Shown: positions 53,453-61,909 of the stretch, piece by piece
How positions within the stretch are numbered: position 1 is the stretch's first letter
How the letters are laid out: each line of letters opens with the position of its first letter
From: Paludibacter sp029973975
GTDB taxonomy: Bacteria > Bacteroidota > Bacteroidia > Bacteroidales > Paludibacteraceae
Length of the DNA: 64,000 bases
Direction: 5' to 3'
NCBI GenBank assembly: GCA_034928015.1
Contig: JAYFPF010000016.1
Coordinates: 1-64,000 of the forward strand
Translations under genes and position numbers: made by a program
Notes under the pieces: model-generated
The model's input: only the letters and a program-made list of their open reading frames with translations
Database searches by the model: none
What the model was told of the DNA's origin: nothing

Positions 53453-54478
53453 TTATTGTATTACTTCTACGGTTATGCCATCAGCTAACTTACTCTGGCC
53501 TGAAACTACTACTTCAGAACCGCTTTCAATACCTGAAATTAATTCGTATTCTTTGTCGATGCGACGTCCAAGTTCAATTTGTTTGTAGCTGACTTTATCG
53601 CCTTCTAGTTGATAAACATATCTGGCACCTGAACCGGTTTGTTTGACAATAGCCTGGTCGGGAACAACAACCCGGTTAATTTTACCGAAATTGATATTTA
53701 CACGGGCAAACATACCGGGACGAACTTTAGAACCCGGATTGTCAAGTTTAATTTCTACTCCGAATGTACGCGTGCGTTCATCAATTGTAGGGTAAACCAG
53801 ACTGACTTTGCCTTTAAATGATTCTTTTTCATATACATCTAATTTTACATCAACCTGCATTCCCGGTTTTACTTTGCTGAAGAATGTTTCTGAAACATTG
53901 ATTTTTAGTAGCACAGGGTTGATTTGCATCACTGTCAGGATGGGTTGCTGCCCGTTGTACATGTCTCCGTTGTCGTAATTACGTGCTGACACAATACCTG
54001 AAATCGGACTGAGCAACAGGGTATTTTCCTGTAAAGTTTTCAGGTTGGTTTCAGCTAGCGTCAGTTGCAGACGGGCATTGTCTAATTCCTGTTGAGAGGC
54101 GCCTCCTACAGCATGTAATTCAGATACACGTTTGTAAATCCGTTTAAAGTTTTCAATCTGTGTTTCTGAATTCACCAGATTTACAGCATCCATCTGCGCC
54201 AGGCGTTGACCTTTTACCACTTTATCGCCCACTTCCACAAAAATCTGACGGATACGTCCCGGAGTAGTAGGATTGATGTTGTTTTTTACAATAGGTTCTA
54301 CAGTTGCTGTAAATTCATATATTTGTTCCACATCACGTGCCACAACTTGTTGAATCTTTACTTTTGGCGCTTGTTTGCTCTCGTCATTTTGAGCTTTTTC
54401 CGGTGTGTTTTGTCCTCCACCACAGGCAGCCAGACCAATAACAAACAGGAATAAAATAACTTTGTTTATTGCGTTCAT
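53453..54478 (-). CDS. RND efflux periplasmic adaptor (membrane fusion lipoprotein)
   Basis: 341 residues. The N-terminal LFVIGLAAC is a lipoprotein signal (Cys19). Order of parts: lipoyl-like half (TPGRIRQIFVEVGDKVVKGQRL), helical hairpin (about 90-130), second lipoyl half (LLSPISGIVSARNYDNGDMY), beta-barrel (INVSETFFSKVKPGMQVDVKLD) and membrane-proximal domain. It bridges pump and outer-membrane channel. It lies 11 nt after the TolC-like gene. Confidence 0.95.
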   Translation of the reverse strand: MNAINKVILFLFVIGLAACGGGQNTPEKAQNDESKQAPKVKIQQVVARDVEQIYEFTATVEPIVKNNINPTTPGRIRQIFVEVGDKVVKGQRLAQMDAVNLVNSETQIENFKRIYKRVSELHAVGGASQQELDNARLQLTLAETNLKTLQENTLLLSPISGIVSARNYDNGDMYNGQQPILTVMQINPVLLKINVSETFFSKVKPGMQVDVKLDVYEKESFKGKVSLVYPTIDERTRTFGVEIKLDNPGSKVRPGMFARVNINFGKINRVVVPDQAIVKQTGSGARYVYQLEGDKVSYKQIELGRRIDKEYELISGIESGSEVVVSGQSKLADGITVEVIQ

Positions 54479-54489
54479 ATATTAAATTA

Positions 54490-55848
54490 TTAATTGATTG
54501 TTGTACCTAAAATTTTTTCTAAATCGGATTTGGCGGATATAAAATCATAAATGGATTGATTGTACGATAATCCGGCCTGAATGTAGCCCAGTTCGGCATT
54601 TGTCACATCCAGATAGGTTCCGGCGCCTACTTCATACATTTTCTGAGATATATTCAAAGCTTTCTCAGCCTGCGTCAATGCTTTTTTCCCGGATTCCATT
54701 TTCTCGATGGCTTTAATCATATTATCTGTATAGGTAATAGCTTGTAATTCCAACGATCGTTTCAGGTTTTCGCGTTGATCATCCATGGTTTTGATTTGCA
54801 TCTGTAGCTGTTTTGCTTTGTAATGCTTACTTCCGCCCTGAAATATCGGGATCGATAAAGTTAATCCGGCCGTAGATGTCGGAAACCAGTAATAATCCTT
54901 GAATGCTACATCGTCATTAGGCATAGACATATATTGATAATTGATGCTGGCAGATAGTGTCGGTAACCAGGTCGATTTCTGAATTTCCAGTGATTGTTTC
55001 AGTTGTTTTGCTTTTAAATCGAATTGATTCAGATCCGTGTTTTTATCCAGAGAATTGCTGGATAGTTTAATGGCCTGCTCAAATACGAGCGATTCATAAT
55101 CTGCTAATTTGCCCATGGGTTGAATGGCGGTATGCAAATCAATACCCATCAACATTTTTAATTGTAAAGTACTCAGATTAATAGCTGTTTCAGCTGAAAC
55201 AAGGTTTGTCAGTGCGTTTCTAACCTGTACATCAGCACGAATCCATTCAAATTCAGAAACTGTACCCTGTTCGTATTTGTTTTGGATAATTCTGGAATTT
55301 TCAGCTGCATTTTGGTAGGTTCTTTCAAATACCTTGTAAGAATCTTGTGCCAGTAACACACCATAGAATGCTTTGGTGACAGAATTAATAAGTGTTAGCT
55401 TCGACGAACGTGCCGATTCCATGGTCAGTGCGGCGTCTGTTTCATTCATCTTCAAACTTGCCCACAGAGTAGGTGAGATGATAGGCATTGATGCCGAAAG
55501 TACGCCTGCAAATGTATTATCCTGACCTACTTCAATTCCATCCGGACTGGAAGGAAAGCCGGGAATGTCAAAAAACATTTTCTGTTTCTTTAATGTGCGG
55601 GAGTAAGATGCCGAAGCGTTGACAGCCGGAAACAAAGCCGACATTTTTTCTTTGTTTGCATAATCAACTCTTTCGATATCCCGCTGAGCGATACGGATGG
55701 TCGGACTTTCATCCATGGCAATGCTGATACACTGCTGTAGCGTAAGTGATAGCGTGTCCTGCTTTGTAATGCTGTCCTGCTGTGCATGGGTTAAGCCCGT
55801 CAACAGCAGAAGAGACAATACCATTATTAAAAAATTCATCTTTTTCAT
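54490..55848 (-). CDS. TolC-like outer-membrane efflux channel
   Basis: 452 residues. Signal peptide 1-22 (LLLTGLTHAQ). Two helical repeats typical of TolC: LTLQQCISIAMDESPTIRIAQRDIERV near the start and the second half with SLELQAITYTDNMIKAIEK. The QAEKALNISQKMYEVGAGTYLDVTNAE segment is the classic helix before the strands. Forms the exit duct of the efflux system. First of the three efflux genes after the regulator. Confidence 0.94.
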   Translation of the reverse strand: MKKMNFLIMVLSLLLLTGLTHAQQDSITKQDTLSLTLQQCISIAMDESPTIRIAQRDIERVDYANKEKMSALFPAVNASASYSRTLKKQKMFFDIPGFPSSPDGIEVGQDNTFAGVLSASMPIISPTLWASLKMNETDAALTMESARSSKLTLINSVTKAFYGVLLAQDSYKVFERTYQNAAENSRIIQNKYEQGTVSEFEWIRADVQVRNALTNLVSAETAINLSTLQLKMLMGIDLHTAIQPMGKLADYESLVFEQAIKLSSNSLDKNTDLNQFDLKAKQLKQSLEIQKSTWLPTLSASINYQYMSMPNDDVAFKDYYWFPTSTAGLTLSIPIFQGGSKHYKAKQLQMQIKTMDDQRENLKRSLELQAITYTDNMIKAIEKMESGKKALTQAEKALNISQKMYEVGAGTYLDVTNAELGYIQAGLSYNQSIYDFISAKSDLEKILGTTIN

Positions 55849-55876
55849 ACCTGTTTTATTCGTTCAATTATTGGTT

Positions 55877-56485
55877 TTATTTTTTGTCACTAAGGTTTTC
55901 TTCAATGTATTTCAATCCTTTTTCATTTACAATCAGGTGAATAATCATGTCAATGAAAAAATCCGTTAGTCGTTTTGCTGTATACTTTTTTTGCGATTGC
56001 ATCATGGTTTCAAAAATATTCCTGATCTGAATTGAGTGGAAAAACGAGATCAGCTCAATGTCTAAATTGTCACGATAATATCCTTCCTCAATTCCTTGTC
56101 TGATGTTATCCTCGAAAGCAGATTGTATCCGTTCGGTTTTTATTTGATCGTATTTATGGTGAAGTCCCGGATAATACTTTTTTAGATCATGCCAAAGCAT
56201 AAAAGGTGTACATTCTGCAGACTTCTTGATCTCTTTTATTGTAAAAATGAATACTTCAATAGCATTTTTATCCTTGATTGATTTATGCATCTTTGCCATG
56301 TGCTGTTCTTGCTCATAAGCAATAACGGCATCGATTAACTCTTCCTTTTTATCAAAATACTGATAAAATGTTTTTTTAGATATCCTTAATTCAGCACATA
56401 CATCATCAATAGAGACGTTTCTGATACCAATCTGATGAAATTGTGTCGCGGCTACCTGAATAATATTTTCTCTGATATTTTCCAT
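55877..56485 (-). CDS. TetR/AcrR family transcriptional regulator
   Basis: 202 residues. The N-terminal helix-turn-helix is clear: RENIIQVAATQFHQIGIRNVSIDDVCAELRISKKTFYQYFDKKEELIDAVI. The C-terminal helical domain would bind the inducer. It lies 28 nt before the TolC-like gene on the same strand and likely represses the efflux operon, its own gene included. The predicted transcription start lies within about 5 nt of the ATG. Confidence 0.94.
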   Translation of the reverse strand: MENIRENIIQVAATQFHQIGIRNVSIDDVCAELRISKKTFYQYFDKKEELIDAVIAYEQEQHMAKMHKSIKDKNAIEVFIFTIKEIKKSAECTPFMLWHDLKKYYPGLHHKYDQIKTERIQSAFEDNIRQGIEEGYYRDNLDIELISFFHSIQIRNIFETMMQSQKKYTAKRLTDFFIDMIIHLIVNEKGLKYIEENLSDKK

Positions 56486-56493
56486 ATAGGTCG

Positions 56494-56523
56494 CAAAAGT
56501 AATACTATGTTATCGATTTGCAA
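56494..56523 (-). promoter_or_regulatory. Promoter of the tetR-efflux operon
   Basis: On the minus strand, TTG (56521-56523) and TACTTTTG (56494-56501) are 19 nt apart, consensus spacing. The -7 element ends 8 nt before the ATG. An operator for the TetR protein would be expected here, but no clear palindrome is visible. Confidence 0.75.
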
Positions 56524-56623
56524 TATTAAAAAACATTAATAATTTGTATGTACTTGTATGTCAGATTGTTGATGTTTTAAATTTGGAAACTTTAATAATA
56601 TAAAAGTTTTCATGTGTCGAGAG

Positions 56624-56767
56624 TTAGCTGCTTATATACCTCTTTTTATTGTCTTTATTCTTTATGAATGATGATTTTATATATCTGAAGTAAATAATAG
56701 TGAATACAACGATCATTGCCGCGATACCTGCAATTTCATACATTAAGCTGTTCAGTAATCCTCTCAT
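56624..56767 (-). CDS. Candidate 47-residue single-helix membrane protein
   Basis: A short frame reading MRGLLNSLMYEIAGIAAMIV, then VFTIIYFRYI, then a basic tail (KSSFIKNKDNKKRYISS). One hydrophobic helix (about 10-27) with positive charges after it fits a small inner-membrane protein with a cytoplasmic C-terminus. A TATTTTTG element on this strand lies at 56846-56853. It sits in the 550-nt gap upstream of tetR, which otherwise shows no gene. No homologue is known to me. Confidence 0.55.
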   Translation of the reverse strand: MRGLLNSLMYEIAGIAAMIVVFTIIYFRYIKSSFIKNKDNKKRYISS

Positions 56768-56845
56768 AAGACCTTTGTTGAATGGTTAATAATTTTTTTG
56801 TTGGCGGCAATAAACAAATATCATTCCTTATTTATGAATACGGTG

Positions 56846-56853
56846 CAAAAATA
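56846..56853 (-). promoter_or_regulatory. -7-like element of the 47-codon membrane ORF
   Basis: TATTTTTG on the minus strand, about 79 nt upstream of the ATG. No TTG at the normal -33 distance. Apart from this and the element at 56967-56996, the stretch 56768-57035 shows nothing recognisable. Confidence 0.4.
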
Positions 56854-56966
56854 GTATCTGTCCGGTTGGTGTAAAAATAATATACGGTGAATAATGTGAT
56901 TTTTTCGATAAGTGCAGTTTTTTTGCTGATGAAAGGATTGATTGAACGCTAAAAAATATTATTAAC

Positions 56967-56996
56967 TTTGTTCTTGCTATTTTGTTACTATCTTTA
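56967..56996 (+). promoter_or_regulatory. Possible promoter of the M20 peptidase gene
   Basis: TTTG at 56967-56970 and TATCTTTA at 56989-56996, 18 nt apart, one base off consensus in the -7. Alternatively TAACTTTG at 56963-56970 is itself a -7 element. Confidence 0.5.
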
Positions 56997-57035
56997 CGAA
57001 TGCATATTTAATAGTGTAATCAGAAATATCAGAAT

Positions 57036-58409
57036 ATGATAACAACACAAACATATCTAAATGAAAATCTCCCTTCTATTTTGGATGAATTGTTTACTTT
57101 GATCCGGATTCCCAGTGTTAGTGCACATCAACATGCAAAAGATGCATTGTATCAATGTGCAGACAAATGGGTGGATGTACTTTTAAAATCGGGAGTGGAT
57201 AAAGCTTTGGTGATGGCAACCGATGGTAACCCTGTGGTGTATGCTGAAAAACTTGTTGATGAATCACTTCCGACAGTATTAGTGTACGGACATTATGATG
57301 TGATGCCGGCAGAACCGCTTGAGTTATGGAAATCATTGCCATTTGAGCCGGAAGTCAGAGATGGAAAAATCTTTGCCCGGGGTGCGGATGACGACAAAGG
57401 CCAGTCGTTTATGCACGCCAAAGCTTTTGAATATCTGGTGCAAACCGGTCAGCTAAACTGTAATGTTAAGTTTCTGCTGGAAGGTGAGGAAGAAATTGGT
57501 TCGCCTAATTTAGAAGCGTTTTGTGAGGCCAATAAGTCGTTGCTGACCTGCGATACTATTTTGGTTTCAGATACAAGTATGCTGGCTGCCGATACGCCGA
57601 GCATTACAACTGGTTTACGCGGACTGGCTTACTGGCAGATAGAAGTGACCGGTGCGAATCGAGATCTGCATTCAGGTATTTTCGGTGGCGCGGTTGCAAA
57701 TCCGATCAATGAATTGAGTAAAATCCTTGCTCAGCTTGCCGATGAGCAGGGGCGTATTACAATTCCCGGATTTTATGATCGTGTTCAGGAGCTTAGTCCG
57801 GAAGAAAAGAAACTGATTGATCAGGTTCCTTTTAATGAAGAGATGTACAAGCAGAATTTGGGTATTTCTCAATTATATGGAGAGAAAGGTTATTCTACTA
57901 TTGAACGCACAGGTGTCAGGCCGACTTTAGACATCTGCGGAATTTGGGGTGGTTATACCGGTGAAGGTTCTAAAACAGTATTGCCTTCAAAAGCTTATGC
58001 CAAGCTTTCAGCGCGCCTCGTTCCGGATCAGGATCACCATGAAATTATGCAGTTGGTTGCTGATCATCTGCGTGCCATTGCTCCCGGACATGTCAAAATT
58101 GATGTAATTCCTCTGCATGGCGCAGCCAGTTATGTTTGTCCGATCGACTCACCTGCGTATAAGGCGGCAGAACAAGCTTATGAAAAAGTTTTTGGTGTTC
58201 GTCCCTTGCCGGTCAGAAGAGGTGGTAGTATAGGTGTCGTACCTGTTTTTGAGAAAGTATTGGGAGTGAAACCCATTTTAATGGGCTTTGGTCTCGAATC
58301 AGACGCCATTCACTCGCCTAATGAGAACTTCCCGCTGGAGATGTTTACGAAAGGCATCGAAACGATAGTTGCGTTTTATGGGTATTATTGTCTAAAGTCT
58401 AAAGTCTAA
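57036..58409 (+). CDS. M20 family metallopeptidase (dipeptidase)
   Basis: 457 residues. Two-zinc peptidase of the M20 family: VYGHYDVMPAEPLELWKSLPFEP (first His and its partner Asp), ARGADDDKGQ, LEGEEEIGSPNLEAF (catalytic Glu pair) and SDAIHSPNENFPLEMF (final His). It probably splits dipeptides in the cytoplasm. The last residues (CLKSKV) and the stop codon are encoded by a tandem GTCTAAA repeat that continues past the gene, so the C-terminus is likely repeat-derived. Confidence 0.94.
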   Translation: MITTQTYLNENLPSILDELFTLIRIPSVSAHQHAKDALYQCADKWVDVLLKSGVDKALVMATDGNPVVYAEKLVDESLPTVLVYGHYDVMPAEPLELWKSLPFEPEVRDGKIFARGADDDKGQSFMHAKAFEYLVQTGQLNCNVKFLLEGEEEIGSPNLEAFCEANKSLLTCDTILVSDTSMLAADTPSITTGLRGLAYWQIEVTGANRDLHSGIFGGAVANPINELSKILAQLADEQGRITIPGFYDRVQELSPEEKKLIDQVPFNEEMYKQNLGISQLYGEKGYSTIERTGVRPTLDICGIWGGYTGEGSKTVLPSKAYAKLSARLVPDQDHHEIMQLVADHLRAIAPGHVKIDVIPLHGAASYVCPIDSPAYKAAEQAYEKVFGVRPLPVRRGGSIGVVPVFEKVLGVKPILMGFGLESDAIHSPNENFPLEMFTKGIETIVAFYGYYCLKSKV

Positions 58410-58440
58410 AGTCTAATGTAGTTAACTTCAGACATCAGAC
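58390..58440. repeat. Tandem GTCTAAA heptamers and inverted tail
   Basis: GTCTAAA is repeated at 58390, 58397 and 58404, then GTCTAAT at 58411. GACATCAGAC at 58431-58440 is the reverse complement of GTCTGATGTC, found at 5308-5317. The first units code for the end of the M20 peptidase. The rest of the gap to 58562 is AT-rich, with a weak TAACTTTC element at 58541-58548. Confidence 0.75.
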
Positions 58441-58562
58441 CATAGTTGTTATACCATAATTATGAAAAAGTTATTAAAAAATTTGGTTGTATTAAAATAA
58501 TGTATTACGTTTATAGCACTTAAAAATTACACATTCGTACTAACTTTCTAATACATGGTATT

Positions 58563-58817
58563 ATGACAAAAACGATAACTTTCAATGAGCTGCGGAGGAT
58601 CAAGGATGCGCTCCCAAGCGGAAGTATGGCCAGGATCGCTGAAGAACTTGGCCTGGAAAAAGAATCAGTAAAGAACTATTTTGGAGGAAAAAATTACAAA
58701 GATGGCAAAAGTGTTGGTGTTCATATTGAACCGGGACCTGACGGAGGATTAGTGATGCTCGATGATACGCAAATACTGGATATTGCCCTCAGAATACTGG
58801 AAGAAGATGCCTCATAA
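58563..58817 (+). CDS. Small HTH-like DNA-binding protein
   Basis: 84 residues. FNELRRIKDALPSGSMARIAEELGLEKESVKNYFGG has the spacing of a helix-turn-helix, followed by a short strand region (GVHIEPGPDGGLVMLDD) and a C-terminal helix. I remember very similar small DNA-binding proteins across Bacteroidales, with no defined regulon. It is a single-gene unit with a strong terminator. Confidence 0.82.
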   Translation: MTKTITFNELRRIKDALPSGSMARIAEELGLEKESVKNYFGGKNYKDGKSVGVHIEPGPDGGLVMLDDTQILDIALRILEEDAS

Positions 58818-58838
58818 ATTTGCGATATAATATTCGCA

Positions 58839-58870
58839 TGAAAAGCAGTGATAAGTTTTCACTGCTTTTT
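58839..58870 (+). terminator. Terminator of the small HTH gene
   Basis: AAAAGCAGTGA (58839-58849) pairs perfectly with TCACTGCTTTT (58857-58867), 7-nt loop, followed by T residues. Confidence 0.92.
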
Positions 58871-58932
58871 TTATATTGATTTTATTGCTAAAAAAAGTAA
58901 CTTTACAAATAAATTTAAATTTTAAATAAACG

Positions 58933-59355
58933 ATGAAAAAAGAGATGGATTGCCTTTATTGTCAGCGAAATGAGCTGCAAAAGAGTCTGATGATTGAAAT
59001 ATGCGATTTAAATGCTTCAACTTTATTCTTATTTAAAGAACAAAGTCATATCGGACGATGTGTAGTGGCCTACAAAGAACATGTAAATGAATTATTTGAG
59101 TTGTGTGTTGAAGATAGAAACATTTTTATGGATGATGTGTGCCGGGTAGCTTCTGCCATTCAAAAGGCGTTTGGAGCTAAAAAAATCAATTATGGCGCTT
59201 ATTCAGACAAATTAGCTCATTTGCATTTTCATCTTGTACCAAAATACCTGGATGGCTTTGAATATGGAGGTGTTTTTGAGATGAATCCTCAGCAAACATA
59301 TTTCAGTGACGAAAAATATCTTGAAGTAATTGAAAAAATTAAAGCTTGTCTGTAA
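58933..59355 (+). CDS. HIT family nucleotide hydrolase/transferase
   Basis: 140 residues. The histidine triad HLHFHLVPK lies near 94-102, preceded by NYGAYSDKLAHLH. An N-terminal CLYC pair may bind zinc. HIT proteins act on nucleotide-phosphoramidates or dinucleoside polyphosphates. The substrate is not evident. It lies 11 nt before the rRNA methyltransferase gene and is probably in the same transcript. Confidence 0.92.
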   Translation: MKKEMDCLYCQRNELQKSLMIEICDLNASTLFLFKEQSHIGRCVVAYKEHVNELFELCVEDRNIFMDDVCRVASAIQKAFGAKKINYGAYSDKLAHLHFHLVPKYLDGFEYGGVFEMNPQQTYFSDEKYLEVIEKIKACL

Positions 59356-59366
59356 ATAAAATCCTG

Positions 59367-60710
59367 ATGTTAGAACTTCCTGTAAAATTTGTAGATAGAA
59401 CAAAATCATTGTTGGGTGATGAATATCCGGCCTTTGAGGAAGCATTAAACGGGATACCTCCTGTCAGTATCCGTGTAAATGATAAATTTACAGATTATAA
59501 ACCTTCTGATCAGATTGTGCCCTGGTGTGACTCTGGTTTCTATCTGAATGAAAGGCCTTTGTTTACTGCAGACCCGCTATTGCATGCCGGAGTTTATTAT
59601 GTACAGGAGGCAAGTTCCATGTTTTTGAAACAGGTTTGTGATGTTTATATGAAAAATGCTGAACGGGTGCTGGATTTATGCGCAGCTCCGGGAGGTAAGT
59701 CTACTTTACTTTCGCAGGCATTACCTTCTGAAGCCTTATTGGTAAGTAATGAAATCGTACGTTCCAGAGCAATGATCTTGGCTGAAAACGTTATCAAATG
59801 GGGAAACCCGAATGTTGTGGTTACCAATAACACCCCTGAAGATTTTAGCAAATTACCGGCTTTTTTTGATGCAATTGTGGTGGATGCTCCCTGTTCAGGC
59901 GAAGGTATGTTTCGTAAAGATCCCGGATCTGTTGCGGAATGGAGTCTGCAAAACGTACAACAGTGTGCAATTCGTCAAAAATCGATATTAAAGGATGTAT
60001 GGCAAAGTTTGAAAGATGGGGGTATTCTGGTGTATAGTACCTGTACATACAACAAAGAAGAAAACGAAGATAATGTCGCCTGGATATGTGAAGAGTTGGG
60101 AGCTGATTGCTTAACGCCCGACATAAGCGATTTTGACGGTATTGTTGTTTCTGAATATGGCTGTCGTTTTTATCCACACAAAATAAAAGGAGAAGGTTTT
60201 TTTATTGCTGTATTGAGAAAATACAATATGGGAGAAAGCATAAACATTGGTAAATCAAAGAAAAACAAACAGCAGGATAAGTATGTAGACAGATCGGATG
60301 ATTTCAGGATACAGGTACTTTTTCCGAATAACTTTATCATAAAAGAAATTGAAAACCGGATTGTTGCATTTCAGCAAAAGCACCTTGCTGATGTTTTGGA
60401 TATCGACAACAAACTAAATTGTTTGGTAAATGGCATTCAGCTTGCCGAAATCAAAGGGAAGGATTTTATACCGGCTCATCAGCTTGCTTTATCAAAGATT
60501 ATCAGTAAAGAAGCTTTTTTATCGGTTGAATTGGAATTAAGAGAAGCAATTGCTTTTTTGAAGAGAGAAAGTATCGTCATGCCGGAAAACACTCCACGTG
60601 GTTACGTGCTGGTTTGCTATCAGGAGCAGGCGCTCGGTTGGGTAAAGAACCTGGGAAATAGATCTAATAACCTGTACCCGCAACATTGGCGCATAAGAAT
60701 GCATCTCTAA
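59367..60710 (+). CDS. RsmF/NOP2-type rRNA cytosine-C5 methyltransferase
   Basis: Start ATG at 59367 (MLELPVKFVDRTKSLLG), 447 residues. The SAM site is seen in VLDLCAAPGGKSTLLSQAL near 103, the catalytic Cys in VVDAPCSGEGMFRKDPGSV near 177 and the second Cys in VYSTCTYNKEENEDNV near 226. The C-terminal third resembles the PUA-like domain of RsmF, which methylates C1407 of 16S rRNA in E. coli. The target base is inferred. Confidence 0.91.
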   Translation: MLELPVKFVDRTKSLLGDEYPAFEEALNGIPPVSIRVNDKFTDYKPSDQIVPWCDSGFYLNERPLFTADPLLHAGVYYVQEASSMFLKQVCDVYMKNAERVLDLCAAPGGKSTLLSQALPSEALLVSNEIVRSRAMILAENVIKWGNPNVVVTNNTPEDFSKLPAFFDAIVVDAPCSGEGMFRKDPGSVAEWSLQNVQQCAIRQKSILKDVWQSLKDGGILVYSTCTYNKEENEDNVAWICEELGADCLTPDISDFDGIVVSEYGCRFYPHKIKGEGFFIAVLRKYNMGESINIGKSKKNKQQDKYVDRSDDFRIQVLFPNNFIIKEIENRIVAFQQKHLADVLDIDNKLNCLVNGIQLAEIKGKDFIPAHQLALSKIISKEAFLSVELELREAIAFLKRESIVMPENTPRGYVLVCYQEQALGWVKNLGNRSNNLYPQHWRIRMHL

Positions 60711-60821
60711 AAGATAAATTTTACAATATTAATTTTATTTCATAGTGTCAGGTGGGCTGTTTGAAATAGTTTCGTTAATTTTGTAACCAATGAACCATTC
60801 ATTAAATTAGTTAAACATGAT

Positions 60822-61877
60822 ATGTTCAGATTGAATCATATATATAGAAATATCATTTTACTGATATCGGGTGTTGTGTTAAGTTCCTGTTCAGGGATGC
60901 TATACACAACCATTGATGTTTTAAGACCGGCTAAAGTGTCTTTCCCGGTTGATGTGAATAATTTGCTGATTGTAAATAATGCTGCATCACAACCTCAAAG
61001 CTACGGACATAAAACGGTGTTGTTTAATGAAAATCAAAAGAGTGTAACTGTTGATGCGGATAGCCTGCCTGTTTTTGCTTTGGCGTCTTTTGCTGAATCT
61101 GTGTTGGAAAAGGAATTTTTTAATTCTGTCAATCTTGAACATCAATCCATTAATAATAAAGAAGATTTCTTCTCTGTGTCTTTGCCGGAAGCTAAACAGT
61201 TAAAGGAGCTGTCGGAAAAATACGGTGCCAATGGAATCATTACGCTGAATAGAGTGTTGGTCCATGATCAGCTTGGTGAAACTTACGATGAGGAGAATGC
61301 CACTTTTATTGCTTACCTCGAGGCACGTTATGAATATAACTGGAGTATACACTTTCCGATAAAAAATCATATTTTTTCTTTAGTAACCAAAGACACTGTG
61401 TATTGGGAGTCCGAGTCGTATTCACGGCAGCGTGCGATGAACGGGTTACCGGACAGAAGGAACGCTTTGATAGATGGAGCTTTGATTACGGGGAAAAGAG
61501 CTGTAAATCAGTTTATACCGTTTTGGGAACAAGCAGATCGCTATTTGTTTGATATGTCTGATAAGGTTTTTAAATCAGGCTTGGATTCAGTATATGTGAA
61601 GAATTGGGACGGAGCTGTTCAGGTATGGACAGGATTGATGAAATCGGTAAAAAATCAAACTAAAAAAAGTAAAATTGCACACAACCTATCAGTGTTGTAT
61701 GAAATAAAGGGGGATATCAAACAAGCTTACGATTATTCAAACAAGGCATTGGAAACTTTCCTCAATGCAACTATAATTGATTACAGTCAAATGATGTTTG
61801 TTGTGGAGCAAAACGGAGTTTTGAAAGTCAGATTAGAGGAACTTGAATTACTTGATAAACAATTAGGCGAAAAATAA
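60822..61877 (+). CDS. DUF6340-like lipoprotein with C-terminal TPR
   Basis: 351 residues. LLISGVVLSSC is a lipoprotein signal (Cys23). The central part (about 60-240) contains LPEAKQLKELSEKYGANGIITLNRVLV and a conserved-looking SRQRAMNGLPDRRNALIDGA. The last 100 residues contain tetratricopeptide-type helices (YVKNWDGAVQVWTGLMKS, IAHNLSVLYEIKGDIKQAYDYSNKALE). It resembles the Bacteroidota DUF6340 family. Function unknown; a periplasmic assembly role would be a guess. Confidence 0.75.
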   Translation: MFRLNHIYRNIILLISGVVLSSCSGMLYTTIDVLRPAKVSFPVDVNNLLIVNNAASQPQSYGHKTVLFNENQKSVTVDADSLPVFALASFAESVLEKEFFNSVNLEHQSINNKEDFFSVSLPEAKQLKELSEKYGANGIITLNRVLVHDQLGETYDEENATFIAYLEARYEYNWSIHFPIKNHIFSLVTKDTVYWESESYSRQRAMNGLPDRRNALIDGALITGKRAVNQFIPFWEQADRYLFDMSDKVFKSGLDSVYVKNWDGAVQVWTGLMKSVKNQTKKSKIAHNLSVLYEIKGDIKQAYDYSNKALETFLNATIIDYSQMMFVVEQNGVLKVRLEELELLDKQLGEK

Positions 61878-61909
61878 AAAAACGATTACTAAATATTAAA
61901 AATCAACCT

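Noticed and set aside
58390..58417. CRISPR-like repeat array
   Set aside because: The units are 7-nt head-to-tail repeats with no spacers, and no cas gene is present in the window.
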